Assembly: GCA_016209705.1 (NCBI GenBank)
Contig: JACQVR010000077.1
Coordinates: forward strand, 1 to 47,530
Direction of reading: 5' to 3'
Source: Planctomycetota bacterium
Lineage (GTDB): Bacteria > Planctomycetota > MHYJ01 > JACPRB01
DNA length: 47,530 nt
How positions within the stretch are numbered: the stretch's first letter is position 1; the number at the start of each line of letters is the position of its first letter. The notes beneath the pieces are model-generated. The model searched no databases. It was not told the origin of the DNA and was given only the letters and a program-made list of their open reading frames with translations. Position numbers and translations under genes: made by a program. Below are positions 1 to 8,853 of this stretch, one piece after another.

Positions 1-448
1 CCACCGGGGCGGAGGGCTCGGGCGCGGCGCCGAAGGGGCTTCCCTCCCCCCTCCTTACGAGGCGAGTCGGATCATCCGCTCCGACGGTTCCGTCCGTGAG
101 GAGCTGTTTGAGCGCCTCTTCGCATGTAGAATATATTTTGAAGAAGGAATTCAAACCGAGCATGTCAAGGACGACTTTGACCCGCGGCTGAACCTTCACC
201 AGCGCGATCTCTCCGCGATCCGATGAGATGGAATCGGATAGATTGATCAGAAACCCCAGTCCGGTGGAGTTCACGTACTTGACGTTTTCCATGTCCAAGA
301 CAAGCCGGCTGGCGCCGCGTTCCTTGACCGTGTTGAGATGGGTTTGGAACGTGATCACCGTCTTGGCGTCGATCGAACCGTTCAAGGTGACGAGGGTGGT
401 CCCCGGCTGATCAGTCACGTCATGGACCTGAATGGTAAGTTCGGGCAC
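1..448 (-). CDS. STAS-domain anti-sigma factor antagonist (partial, C-terminus off window)
   Basis: The minus-strand frame opens at a GTG (448) with AGGGAGG about 9 nt upstream and runs off the left edge without a stop, giving at least 149 residues. The first ~110 residues are a STAS domain of the SpoIIAA/RsbV type. The segment VNSTGLGFLINL holds the conserved Ser that partner anti-sigma kinases phosphorylate, and RGASRLVLDMENVKYV is the preceding strand. The tail (about residue 115 on) is Pro/Gly-rich and looks disordered. The family role is partner switching: the unphosphorylated antagonist binds an anti-sigma kinase. No cognate kinase or sigma factor is visible in the window. A TATTAT on the minus strand (493-488) is a possible -10. 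Confident on the domain; the partner is unknown. Confidence 0.85.
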   Translation of the reverse strand, partial: MPELTIQVHDVTDQPGTTLVTLNGSIDAKTVITFQTHLNTVKERGASRLVLDMENVKYVNSTGLGFLINLSDSISSDRGEIALVKVQPRVKVVLDMLGLNSFFKIYSTCEEALKQLLTDGTVGADDPTRLVRRGEGSPFGAAPEPSAPV

Positions 449-630
449 TTCGGCGGTCCTCCCTAGAGCCCGTCTCGCTAGACCTCTATAATAGGCTCTT
501 CTGACGGCTTGGTCGTCATGCCCTTTGGCCTGTGGATCGGATAATACAGACCCCCCGGAAGGGCGTCAAGGACGCCGAACCGCGGAGCACAAGCCGGCCG
601 GTAGGGACGAGCGAAAGAGCGCACCAAAAG

Positions 631-658
631 AAAAACCCCGCCGCGTGGGCGGGGTTTT
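631..658 (-). terminator. Rho-independent terminator of the histone gene
   Basis: A GC-rich stem (CCCCGCC paired with GGCGGGG) is flanked by A-runs on one side and T-runs on the other, about 30 nt after the histone stop codon. Read on the minus strand it ends in TTTTT followed by CTTTT, a classic intrinsic terminator. Confidence 0.85.
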
Positions 659-686
659 CGAGCGAAGCTTGCGACGGCAACGGCCG

Positions 687-863
687 CTAGATATCGGACT
701 TCTTGATCGTCAGACGCCCGTTCGCCTTGGCCCGCTCTCCCGCCGCCTTGAGGAGGCCTTCGACCGTCTTGCTGAGTTGCTCGACGGCGTCGCCGCTCAT
801 GCGGAGCTTCCCCTTCTTCGCCAGCTCCCGAACCTTCGACTGCACCACCAGCAGATCCGCCAT
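687..863 (-). CDS. Bacterial histone-fold protein, 58 aa
   Basis: A 58-residue protein that is essentially one histone fold: a short first helix (about 3-14), a long central helix (about 24-47) and a short third helix after the loop GRLTIKKSDI. The R-x-T...D pattern of loop 2/helix 3 (R50, T52, D57) and the block RMSGDAVEQLSKTVEGLLKA match bacterial one-domain histones such as Bdellovibrio Bd0055. That family dimerises and binds DNA; whether this one wraps or coats DNA cannot be read from sequence. The start is the ATG at 863, with AAAGGA about 8 nt upstream. The gene is monocistronic, followed by a strong terminator and divergent from moxR. The short length and seven Lys plus three Arg fit a nucleoid protein. 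Confidence 0.82.
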   Translation of the reverse strand: MADLLVVQSKVRELAKKGKLRMSGDAVEQLSKTVEGLLKAAGERAKANGRLTIKKSDI

Positions 864-1005
864 GACCGAATCCTTTCCGGCCCCGGGGGCACAAAACGTG
901 ATTGACCCAAAACGCAGAAAAACCGTCTAAAACGGCCGAAATCTAGCGCTTTCGTGAAATGCCTGTCAAGACTTATTTGTTTGGCCCCGGAGCGCGGTTC
1001 GGCGG

Positions 1006-1011
1006 TATAAT
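1006..1011 (+). promoter_or_regulatory. -10 element (TATAAT) upstream of the moxR operon
   Basis: A perfect TATAAT lies in the divergent histone/moxR spacer, 67 nt before the moxR GTG. A weak -35 (TTTGGC region, ~980-986) precedes it. It probably drives the three-gene moxR-DUF58-transglutaminase operon. Confidence 0.5.
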
Positions 1012-1078
1012 CCCCCCCGCGACGAGCTTCGGGCTGCGAATTCCGTCCTTCCAATCATAAGGATCTCCGTCTCGTCCT

Positions 1079-2029
<951 letters not shown>

Positions 2030-2044
2030 GCGACGGCGGCGTTT

Positions 2045-3217
2045 ATGCCCCACCTCCGGTTTCCGGAATCCGATCGATCCGACGTCCGGGGCGCACCGGC
2101 CCGCGTGCTTTCCCGCCGCTTCCGGCTGCAACCGCGCGGCGCCGTCTTCCTTGTCCTCGCCGGCGCCGTGGGAATCGCCGCCGCCCAGCGGGGAAACAAT
2201 CTGCTCTTCGTCGTCTTCTCGGCGTTGATCGGGCTCTTCCTTTCGGACGCGATCCTGACGCTGATGTCCGCGCGCAAACTCGACATCTCAAGAATCTTGC
2301 CGGAGATGGTGCACGGCACGCAGCCCTTTTCGGTCACGCTGCGCCTCTGGAATCGAAAGCGCCTCGTGCCTCTCGTTCGGGTCCGCATCGAGGATCGCCT
2401 CTCCCAGGACGGCCGGTGGGCGGCGCTTCAGCCGCCTCCGGTCATCGTGCCGTACGGCCGGCCCGGGCGCAAAGTTCGCTCCACGTTTTCCGTGAGCGTC
2501 CACCAGCGGGGATGGGCTCGGTTCGGCCCCGTCACCGTGACCTCCGAGTTTCCGCCGGGATTGGTCGCCTGCCGCGTCACGCTGGATATCCAGGATCAGG
2601 TGCTCGTCCTGCCGCGACCGGGCGTCATCTCCCGATCTCCCCAGACGTCCCTGGCGGGGCGGCTGGCCGCGGTTCGTTCTTTGCGGGACCTGGCTTCCAC
2701 CGGAGACGAATTTGCGGGAGTGCGCGAATACCGGCCCGGCGACAACCTGCGCCGGATTCATTGGAGAACCTCCGCGCGGCTTCCGCAGCGGTTGTTCGTG
2801 CGCGAACTCGAGGATACCCATGTCCGCGAAGCGATCGTGATTCTGGACACTTTTCTTCCCAATCCGGGGGACCTCCGCGGGCGCTCCCGCCTGGAGCGGG
2901 CGATTTCGTTCGCGATCGCCCTGACGTCCGCGCTGCTGGAAGAGGGCGCGTGGGTTCGATTCCGGGCGGCGTTCCCTGAATCGACCGAGATGGCGCTCGA
3001 TCCTTCCCGGCGGATGTTGTCCGATCTGGAGCGCGCCCTGGCGCTGATCGCGCCGTCGCTGTCGCCGGTCGTGTCCGATCTGTTGGCCTTGTCCTCCCCG
3101 AATCCGGAGGCGTTCACGTTCGTGCTCCTGGCGGGGGACGCGCCTCCGGCGCTCCCCGAACGGGGGGTGACGATTCCCGCCGACGAAATGCGCCGAATCA
3201 TGTTTTACGCGAGTTGA
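2045..3217 (+). CDS. DUF58 domain-containing protein
   Basis: A 390-aa protein with two hydrophobic segments near the N-terminus (about residues 35-70), a beta-rich middle, and the DUF58 signature EFAGVREYRPGDNLRRIHWR (about residues 222-241) followed by a VWA-like strand EAIVILDTF. DUF58 proteins are membrane-anchored partners of MoxR ATPases, probably in envelope maturation; the exact client is unknown. It lies between moxR and the transglutaminase gene (6-nt spacing downstream), which supports a three-component module. No clear ribosome-binding site precedes the ATG. Confidence 0.9.
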   Translation: MPHLRFPESDRSDVRGAPARVLSRRFRLQPRGAVFLVLAGAVGIAAAQRGNNLLFVVFSALIGLFLSDAILTLMSARKLDISRILPEMVHGTQPFSVTLRLWNRKRLVPLVRVRIEDRLSQDGRWAALQPPPVIVPYGRPGRKVRSTFSVSVHQRGWARFGPVTVTSEFPPGLVACRVTLDIQDQVLVLPRPGVISRSPQTSLAGRLAAVRSLRDLASTGDEFAGVREYRPGDNLRRIHWRTSARLPQRLFVRELEDTHVREAIVILDTFLPNPGDLRGRSRLERAISFAIALTSALLEEGAWVRFRAAFPESTEMALDPSRRMLSDLERALALIAPSLSPVVSDLLALSSPNPEAFTFVLLAGDAPPALPERGVTIPADEMRRIMFYAS

Positions 3218-3223
3218 CGTCGC

Positions 3224-5449
3224 ATGAGTCCTGTCTTCGCGGCCCCTTCCCGGGAAGGACGCTCGGTCACGCCGGTCTCCGCGGACCGGCGGGCGCGGCT
3301 GGCGATGTACTTGGCGCTCCTGTGCGGCTACATCGCGGGAATGGGGACGGACCCTCTGGCTTCCTATCAACTGGCGGCCTACCTGGGCGCGTGCCTTTGG
3401 AGCCTGCTCCTGGAGCACCGCGTGCGGCGCGCCTTCTTCTCTCCGCACGTCAAGATCGGCCTGATCATCGCCGGCTCCGTGCTTTTCATCACGCTCGTCT
3501 CGCGATCGGCGCCGCCGCAGGAGGACTTCGCGGGAACCATCGGACGGTTCCTGTTCTGGAACGCGATCGTCTTCGTGCTCTCCCGAAGCAAGAGCGAATA
3601 CGACCTCTGGACCTTGGGCATCATCGACGTCTCCCTCTTCATGATCTCGGCCGCGTTTTTCCAGCCGACGGAATTTCTGCCCCTGTTCGGACTGTCCTGC
3701 GCCTTGCTGCTGTATTCGTTCATGCGCGCCGCCATGGTGAGCGCCGGTCCGGCGGAAACCCGTCAACCGTCGGGGGCGGCGCCGGCGCTGGTTCAGCTCG
3801 CCCTCATGGCACTGCTGGCCGCGAGCGTATTCGTGCTTTTTCCGCGCGGAGCCTTCACGGCGGCGCCGAGCGACGCCGCGGCGGCGCGGGGGACTCCCGG
3901 CGGAGTCGCGGTCCCCCCGGACGTTCCCCCGGAACCACCCCCCCGCCTCCGAACCGGCTTCTCGGCTCGCGCCGATCGCCTGGATCTGGCGGACCTGGCG
4001 ACCATCGTGCACGATCCGCAGCCGGCTTTCGAGCTCCAGGCCATGGCGGAAGGTCCGGAGCCCGCGTTTCGCTCCGGCGATGCGGTCTACCTGCGCGGAT
4101 GGATCTTCGACGTATATCGCGAGGGGAGCTGGACGTCGGAACCGGGCTTTCGAAAGATCGCCGATGCCGACGACAAGGCGGAAGACGAATGGGTGGAATT
4201 CCCGGTTCCGCGCCCGCCGTGGGGCTTCGTTCGCCAGAATCTCGTCGCGCTCATCGACATGCCGGAGGTCGTGCCGGCGATCGCCGAACCCATGCGGATC
4301 CGCGGGACGGAGTACCGGATCGATCCGCGCGGGATGATCCTGGCGCCCGCGCCGGCGCTCAAAGGAACTCAATACGAGATTCTCTCCGCGTACATTCCGC
4401 ACGACGCGTCGCAGATGCTTCCTCCCTCCGCGGCCCCCGCTCCCATGCCTCCGCACCTGACGGAACTGCCGCCGGAACTGGAACGTGTCCGGAACCTGGC
4501 GGCCGAGATTACGGAAGGCCGAACGACGATGCGGGAGCGGATCGAAGCCATCCGAAGCTGGCTGACGGATCCCGCCCGATTCCGGTATCTGACGGTGGGC
4601 TTCGAAACGCCGCTGGGCGTGGACCGCATCGAGCATTTCCTCTTGGTGCAGCGCCGGGGCTATTGCATGCACTTCGCCACGGCGATGGCGCTCCTGGCGA
4701 GGGCGTGCGGAATACCGGCGCGTTTCGCGGCCGGATTCCATGCCTCCAAACCGATCCGGAACCCCGATGGAAGCCGGGGCGTCTATGTGTTCCGGCTGGC
4801 GGACGCTCACGCCTGGGCGGAGATCGCGGTGGACGGCGTGGGATGGATCTCGATCGACGCCACTCCGCCCGCTTCGCTGGTGAGGGAGGCGACTTCCGAG
4901 GACGCGCCGCCATCGGCTCCCGAGGAAGCCTCCACGCCCACGGCGACCGAGGTGTCCGAGGGGGCGCCGGCGAAGGCGAAGAGGTGGGATCATTGGATCG
5001 TCGATTTCAACCCGATGCTGCAATCGGACGCCGCGCGGCGGGTCTTTGGGACGTTCCGACGGGCCCTGGACGCGGCCCTCTCTCCCAGGGCCTGGATCCT
5101 CCTGCTGTCGACCCTGGCGGCCGGAGCCGCGGTCTACGCGCTGCTTCCGACGCCTCAAAGGAGCCGCGTCCGTCAATTGTTGTCCGGGTTCCGCGACCGT
5201 TCCAGCGTGGACTTCTATCAGCACTACTTGTGGCTCGCTGCGCGGCGCGTTCCGCGCAAACCGGCCGGCTGGACGGGGAGAGAATACGCCGACCTCGCGC
5301 GGCGCGCGCTTCCGGCGGATGCCGTGGAATGGATTACGGAGAAATTCTACGCCGTGCGGTACGGAGGAGCGACCTTGGATGCCGCCGACCGGGCGGTCAT
5401 CGACGGCATGCTTCGCAAGATTGAAGCGGCTTCCGGAAAGAATGAATGA
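3224..5449 (+). CDS. tgpA: TgpA-type membrane transglutaminase-like protein
   Basis: A 741-aa protein with the TgpA layout: an N-terminal block of hydrophobic helices (about residues 25-215, DUF3488-like), a periplasmic transglutaminase-like core, one more TM helix (about 620-640) and a C-terminal DUF4129-like tail. The papain-like triad is visible: Cys in RRGYCMHFATAMALLARA (about residue 480), His in ADAHAWAEIAVDG and Asp in WISIDATPP. The third gene of the moxR-DUF58-tgpA operon; in Pseudomonas the homologue is essential for envelope integrity. Its natural substrate is unknown. It ends 1 nt from the convergent gene. Confidence 0.9.
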   Translation: MSPVFAAPSREGRSVTPVSADRRARLAMYLALLCGYIAGMGTDPLASYQLAAYLGACLWSLLLEHRVRRAFFSPHVKIGLIIAGSVLFITLVSRSAPPQEDFAGTIGRFLFWNAIVFVLSRSKSEYDLWTLGIIDVSLFMISAAFFQPTEFLPLFGLSCALLLYSFMRAAMVSAGPAETRQPSGAAPALVQLALMALLAASVFVLFPRGAFTAAPSDAAAARGTPGGVAVPPDVPPEPPPRLRTGFSARADRLDLADLATIVHDPQPAFELQAMAEGPEPAFRSGDAVYLRGWIFDVYREGSWTSEPGFRKIADADDKAEDEWVEFPVPRPPWGFVRQNLVALIDMPEVVPAIAEPMRIRGTEYRIDPRGMILAPAPALKGTQYEILSAYIPHDASQMLPPSAAPAPMPPHLTELPPELERVRNLAAEITEGRTTMRERIEAIRSWLTDPARFRYLTVGFETPLGVDRIEHFLLVQRRGYCMHFATAMALLARACGIPARFAAGFHASKPIRNPDGSRGVYVFRLADAHAWAEIAVDGVGWISIDATPPASLVREATSEDAPPSAPEEASTPTATEVSEGAPAKAKRWDHWIVDFNPMLQSDAARRVFGTFRRALDAALSPRAWILLLSTLAAGAAVYALLPTPQRSRVRQLLSGFRDRSSVDFYQHYLWLAARRVPRKPAGWTGREYADLARRALPADAVEWITEKFYAVRYGGATLDAADRAVIDGMLRKIEAASGKNE

Positions 5450-5450
5450 A

Positions 5451-6131
5451 TTACGGGAATGAACCCGGGGGAGGGACCGCGCGGGACGCCCTGGCCGCCG
5501 GCACCGGCCGGCCTTCCACGAGCAATTTCTTCCAGTACAGCACCATCTCGGCGAATGGAGCCTTCCCCCGCGTCTCGAACATTTCGTCCGGCACGCGAAC
5601 GGCTTCCATCAGCGGCGGACCGCCTCCGTTGGGATGAGCCGCGGAGATAAGGCCGATCCGCCGAGTGTCCGTCGCCGGCGCCGGAATCGGCGTCCGCCGG
5701 TCGCCGTACAGGCACTCGATGGCGGCTTTCACCTGAGCTTCGTCGCCCAACAGGAGTTTCACTTTCAGCCCGGTGATTCGGCGCACGTCTCGAATCGCCG
5801 AGGGATCTTGAAGATGGGGTCGGGCCACGAAGAGCAGCGACCCCATTTTCGCCACGGGCAGGAGAACCGATCGGCGCGCCAGTTCTTCCGGCACCAAGCG
5901 CGTCAAGGGAGGCCGCAGGGCCAAGGCGCGGAGATCCCGGATCTTCGGCACGCGGACCCGACGAGCCAGCCACTGGGCCAATTCGGAGCGGCGGGGCTGG
6001 CCGCAATCGAGCAACGCCTCCACCAGGGGATCGTGAGGGTCGGCTTGGGAGAGCGATTCGATCAGCTCTTCGCGGGTGACCAGGCCCTCCTCGATGAGCA
6101 GGTCGCCGATGAGCTCGGGATCGTCCGCCAC
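5451..6131 (-). CDS. Stand-alone MshEN (GspE/PilB N-terminal-like) domain protein
   Basis: A 226-aa protein. The first ~140 residues form a MshEN/T2SSE_N-type domain: ELIGDLLIEEGLVTREELIE, then a repeat with SELAQWLARRVRVP, the block LVPEELARRSVLLPVAKMGS and DPSAIRDVRRITGLKVKLLL. In GspE/PilB ATPases this domain binds partners or cyclic-di-GMP; here no ATPase follows, so it may be a signalling adaptor. The tail (about 145-226) is unrecognised. I chose the GTG at 6131 because the domain starts there and a TATAAT sits 7 nt upstream, implying a leaderless mRNA. An upstream in-frame start (6200) would read through the promoter. Confidence 0.75.
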   Translation of the reverse strand: MADDPELIGDLLIEEGLVTREELIESLSQADPHDPLVEALLDCGQPRRSELAQWLARRVRVPKIRDLRALALRPPLTRLVPEELARRSVLLPVAKMGSLLFVARPHLQDPSAIRDVRRITGLKVKLLLGDEAQVKAAIECLYGDRRTPIPAPATDTRRIGLISAAHPNGGGPPLMEAVRVPDEMFETRGKAPFAEMVLYWKKLLVEGRPVPAARASRAVPPPGSFP

Positions 6132-6138
6132 GTCCGTG

Positions 6139-6144
6139 ATTATA
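6139..6144 (-). promoter_or_regulatory. -10 element (TATAAT) 7 nt from the MshEN gene start
   Basis: Perfect minus-strand TATAAT ending 7 nt before the GTG at 6131. A partial -35 (CGGACA, 6167-6162) lies 17 nt upstream. This spacing would start transcription at or within a few bases of the start codon, that is, a leaderless message. Confidence 0.55.
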
Positions 6145-6184
6145 GCGATGATCGTGCCGTATGTCCGCCGTGAATCGCCGCCGA

Positions 6185-6190
6185 TATAAT
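6185..6190 (+). promoter_or_regulatory. -10 element (TATAAT) 8 nt from the DUF374 gene start
   Basis: A perfect plus-strand TATAAT lies 8 nt before the ATG at 6199, with no Shine-Dalgarno between them. It forms a back-to-back pair with the minus-strand TATAAT at 6139-6144; the whole divergent regulatory region is under 70 bp. Confidence 0.55.
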
Positions 6191-6198
6191 TCCTCCTC

Positions 6199-6888
6199 AT
6201 GTCCCCCGCGGGATCGGCCTATCCGCTCGGCTTCAGGATCCTGGCGGGCTTGGCGGGCTGGATCGTCCCCTGGATCTTGCGAGCGTGGTTTTGGACCTGC
6301 CGCGTCACGGTGCTGCGTCCGGAGATCGAGCGTTCGCTCCGCCGACGCTCGCCCGTCATCGGGGCGTTGTGGCATCAGTACTTCCTCTTCTACGCCGATT
6401 ATTTTCGCCGCAGGAATTATGTGATCCTGACGAGCCGATCGCGAGACGGAGAGCTCGTCGTGCGGGTCCTTCGCAATCTGGGATACCGCAGCGTGCGCGG
6501 CTCCTCCTCGCGGGGGGGCGCCGAAGCGATGCACGAGCTGATCGTTCGGGGGAGAAACAAGGACACCTTGGTGTTTCTTGCCGATGGCCCGCGCGGCCCC
6601 GCCCGTCAGGCCAAGATGGGCGCGGTGGCCGCCGCCCGCCATACGGGCCTTCCGATCGTGCCGGTCGGCGCGTATGCGCTATGCGCGGGGCGGCTGCGAA
6701 GCTGGGATCGCACGGCGCTTCCCCGGCCTTTCAGCCGGATCATTCTCAGCTTCGGAGCACCGATCCGCGTGCCGCCCGACGTGACGCCGGAGGGCATGGA
6801 ATCCTGGCGCCGCCGGATCGAGGAAGCGATACTGGCCTGCGAACGGGAAGCGGAGGCGTACGGCAGGTTCGTTTCAAGATCGACATGA
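6199..6888 (+). CDS. DUF374 lysophospholipid acyltransferase family protein
   Basis: A 229-aa protein with an N-terminal membrane segment (about residues 10-38) and the DUF374 acyltransferase domain. The conserved pieces are IGALWHQYFLFYADYF, SRSRDGELVVRVLRNLGYRSVRGSSSRGGAEAM and FLADGPRGPARQAKMGAVAAA, followed by IVPVGAYA. This family is related to lipid A acyltransferases (LpxL) and probably moves an acyl group onto a membrane lipid at the inner membrane; the substrate is unknown. Its stop overlaps the start of the next gene (ATGA), so the two are translationally coupled. Confidence 0.85.
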   Translation: MSPAGSAYPLGFRILAGLAGWIVPWILRAWFWTCRVTVLRPEIERSLRRRSPVIGALWHQYFLFYADYFRRRNYVILTSRSRDGELVVRVLRNLGYRSVRGSSSRGGAEAMHELIVRGRNKDTLVFLADGPRGPARQAKMGAVAAARHTGLPIVPVGAYALCAGRLRSWDRTALPRPFSRIILSFGAPIRVPPDVTPEGMESWRRRIEEAILACEREAEAYGRFVSRST

Positions 6889-7307
6889 ACATCTCCGAGA
6901 ACACGGAAGCCATTCGGAATCTGCTGACTCGGTCGCGAACCGTCGCCGTCGTCGGCTGCTCGCCCGACCCCCGCCGCGACAGCCATGACGTGGCCGCGTA
7001 TCTCATCGCCGCCGGGTATGCGGTGTTTCCGGTCAATCCGGCGGTCGGCACGCTTCTGGGTCGCCCCTGCTATCCGGACCTGCGCTCGATTCCGGAGGCC
7101 ATCGACATCGTGGATATCTTTCGGCGGCCCGAACACGTTCCCGCGATCGTCGAACAGGCGCTCGTCGTCGGCGCGAAAGCGATATGGATGCAGCTCGGCG
7201 TGGGCCACGCGGAAGCCGCCGCGCAGGCGGCCCAGTCGGGCCTGGACGTCGTGGTCGAGAAATGCATCAAGGTGGCGCACCGCGTCCTGCGCATCCCTCG
7301 CCGTTGA
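6885..7307 (+). CDS. CoA-binding (YccU-like) protein
   Basis: A 140-aa Rossmann-fold CoA_binding protein. The nucleotide-binding loop is TVAVVGCSPDPRRDSHDVAAY, followed by YAVFPVNPAVGTLLGRPCYP, IDIVDIFRRPEHVP and AIWMQLGVGHAEAAAQA. The end, VVVEKCIKVAHRVL, matches the usual family C-terminus. Related proteins bind CoA, but their cellular role is unsettled. It starts in the ATGA overlap with the acyltransferase gene, which fits a small acyl/CoA operon. The stop is followed 3 nt later by two 31-bp palindromic repeats. Confidence 0.88.
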   Translation: MNISENTEAIRNLLTRSRTVAVVGCSPDPRRDSHDVAAYLIAAGYAVFPVNPAVGTLLGRPCYPDLRSIPEAIDIVDIFRRPEHVPAIVEQALVVGAKAIWMQLGVGHAEAAAQAAQSGLDVVVEKCIKVAHRVLRIPRR

Positions 7308-7309
7308 CC

Positions 7310-7340
7310 GTTACAATATATTCTCAAAATTATTCGTAAC
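7310..7340. repeat. 31-bp GTTAC/GTAAC palindromic repeat, copy A
   Basis: AT-rich imperfect palindrome with ends GTTACAA and CGTAAC and a central TTCTCAAAA, between two convergent genes. It is followed after one G by copy B. The family has six copies in this window with the same length of exactly 31 bp. Confidence 0.9.
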
Positions 7341-7341
7341 G

Positions 7342-7372
7342 GTTACAAATAATTTTCAAAATATATTGTAAC
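7342..7372. repeat. 31-bp GTTAC/GTAAC palindromic repeat, copy B
   Basis: Second tandem copy, ends GTTACAA and TTGTAAC with centre ATTTTCAAAAT. It finishes 2 nt before the nuoN stop codon. The pair could fold into two stems and serve as a bidirectional end signal, or be a protein-binding site. Confidence 0.9.
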
Positions 7373-7374
7373 GG

Positions 7375-8853
7375 TCAGGGGAGCAGCGTCGAAGCGGCGG
7401 CGCGGGAGAAGTTCAGAAAAATCGTCGGATAGACGCCCAGAAGCAGGGTCAAGGCCGCCCCGATCGCCACGACCCAACCCAGGTTCGGATCGAACGGGGG
7501 CGCTTCCGGCTCTACCTTGCGGCCGGGCACCTCCTCGGGCTCGTGCATGTACATCACGACCACCACGCGCAGGTAGTAGTAGACCCCGACGGCGGAGGTG
7601 ATGACGCCGATCACCGCCAGCCCCACCTGCCCGGCTTCCACGGCCGCCTTGAAGAGGACGAACTTCCCGATGAACCCGGCCGTCGGCGGAATCCCGGCGA
7701 GGGACACCATCAGGACCGTCATGAGCGCGGCCGCCCAGGGACGCCGGCGCGCCAGCCCCGCCAGATGGTCATACGTTTCCGCCTCCTGACCGGGCCGCCC
7801 CGCGAACATCAGAAAAACGAACGCGCCCAGGGTCATCACCAGATAGGCCGCCGCGTAAAAGAGAGCGGCCGAGATCCCGGCCACCGCATACGTCGCCTCG
7901 GGCGACGCCGCCGACGCCACCCCGATCAGCGCGTATCCGCTGTGGGCGATGCTCGAATACGCCAGCATCCGCTTGACGCTCGCCTGCGTCAGCGCGCCCA
8001 GATTTCCGACGACCATCGTCAGGGCCGCCAAGAAAACCGCCAGCGGTCCCCACGCGTCGGCCTGAAGCGCCATCCCCCCCACCAGCAAGCGAGCCAGCGC
8101 GCCCAGACCCGCCGCCTTCACCGCCACGGACATGAAGGCCGTCACCGGAGTCGGCGCTCCCTCATAGACATCGGGCACCCACATGTGAAACGGGGCGGCG
8201 CCCAGCTTGAAGGCGAACCCCGCGACGATCAGGCTCACGCCCGCCACCGCGAGGACCGATCCCTCCGTCCCCCCTATTCCATCGGACATGCCGGACAGGA
8301 AAACCGTCCCGGCCGCGCCGTAGACAAGCGCCATTCCGTAGAGCAAGAATCCGGTCGCGAACGCGCCCAACACGAAATACTTCATGGCCGATTCGTTCGA
8401 TCGCGCGTCCTTGCGCGCTATCCCGCACAGGACGTACAAAGCCAAGGAGAGCACTTCCACGGAAAGAAACATCGTGATGAGATCGTGACTCATCACCAGC
8501 AGCATCATTCCCGCCGCGGATAAAAGCAGCAGGGCCAGATACTCCGCCATCAACAGCCCGCGCGCCGCGATGGCCGGAAGCGAGGCCGGCACCGCCAGCG
8601 CCGTGGCGAGCAAAATCGCCAACGACATGAATCGGGACAGCGGATCCGCAATCAGCGCCCCGCCGAATCCGACCCTCGGTTCTCCCGCCCCGTGCAGCAA
8701 GGCGATCGCGGCGATCAGCCCGAGGTACGCCGTCCATTCCACCGCGCTGCGATGCCACGGGCGGCGGGGAAAAAGGTCGAGCGCGACCATGCCGAGCGCC
8801 GCGGCCAGCACGGCCAGCACCGGACCGATCATGCTCCAATCAGCGGTCGGCAT
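7375..8853 (-). CDS. nuoN: NADH-quinone oxidoreductase subunit N
   Basis: A 492-aa antiporter-like membrane subunit of Complex I, with about 14 hydrophobic helices. Family landmarks are MSHDLITMFLSVEVLSLALY (charged Glu in TM5), KYFVLGAFATGFLLYG, FKLGAAPFHMWVPDVYEGAP (Lys and His of the proton path) and VKRMLAYSSIAHSGYALIG. It is the last gene of the nuo operon and overlaps nuoM by 14 nt; an internal ATG at 8832 is an alternative start. It should form one of the distal proton-pumping units in the inner membrane. Confidence 0.95.
   Translation of the reverse strand: MPTADWSMIGPVLAVLAAALGMVALDLFPRRPWHRSAVEWTAYLGLIAAIALLHGAGEPRVGFGGALIADPLSRFMSLAILLATALAVPASLPAIAARGLLMAEYLALLLLSAAGMMLLVMSHDLITMFLSVEVLSLALYVLCGIARKDARSNESAMKYFVLGAFATGFLLYGMALVYGAAGTVFLSGMSDGIGGTEGSVLAVAGVSLIVAGFAFKLGAAPFHMWVPDVYEGAPTPVTAFMSVAVKAAGLGALARLLVGGMALQADAWGPLAVFLAALTMVVGNLGALTQASVKRMLAYSSIAHSGYALIGVASAASPEATYAVAGISAALFYAAAYLVMTLGAFVFLMFAGRPGQEAETYDHLAGLARRRPWAAALMTVLMVSLAGIPPTAGFIGKFVLFKAAVEAGQVGLAVIGVITSAVGVYYYLRVVVVMYMHEPEEVPGRKVEPEAPPFDPNLGWVVAIGAALTLLLGVYPTIFLNFSRAAASTLLP

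Noticed and set aside
2288..5224. 978-codon minus-strand open frame antisense to the DUF58 and transglutaminase genes
   Set aside because: Composition is Arg/Gly/Pro-rich with no recognisable domain. It is a shadow of high-GC genes whose plus-strand products have clear family motifs.
7310..7372. CRISPR array
   Set aside because: The 31-bp units are palindromic and directly adjacent, with no unique spacers of constant length.
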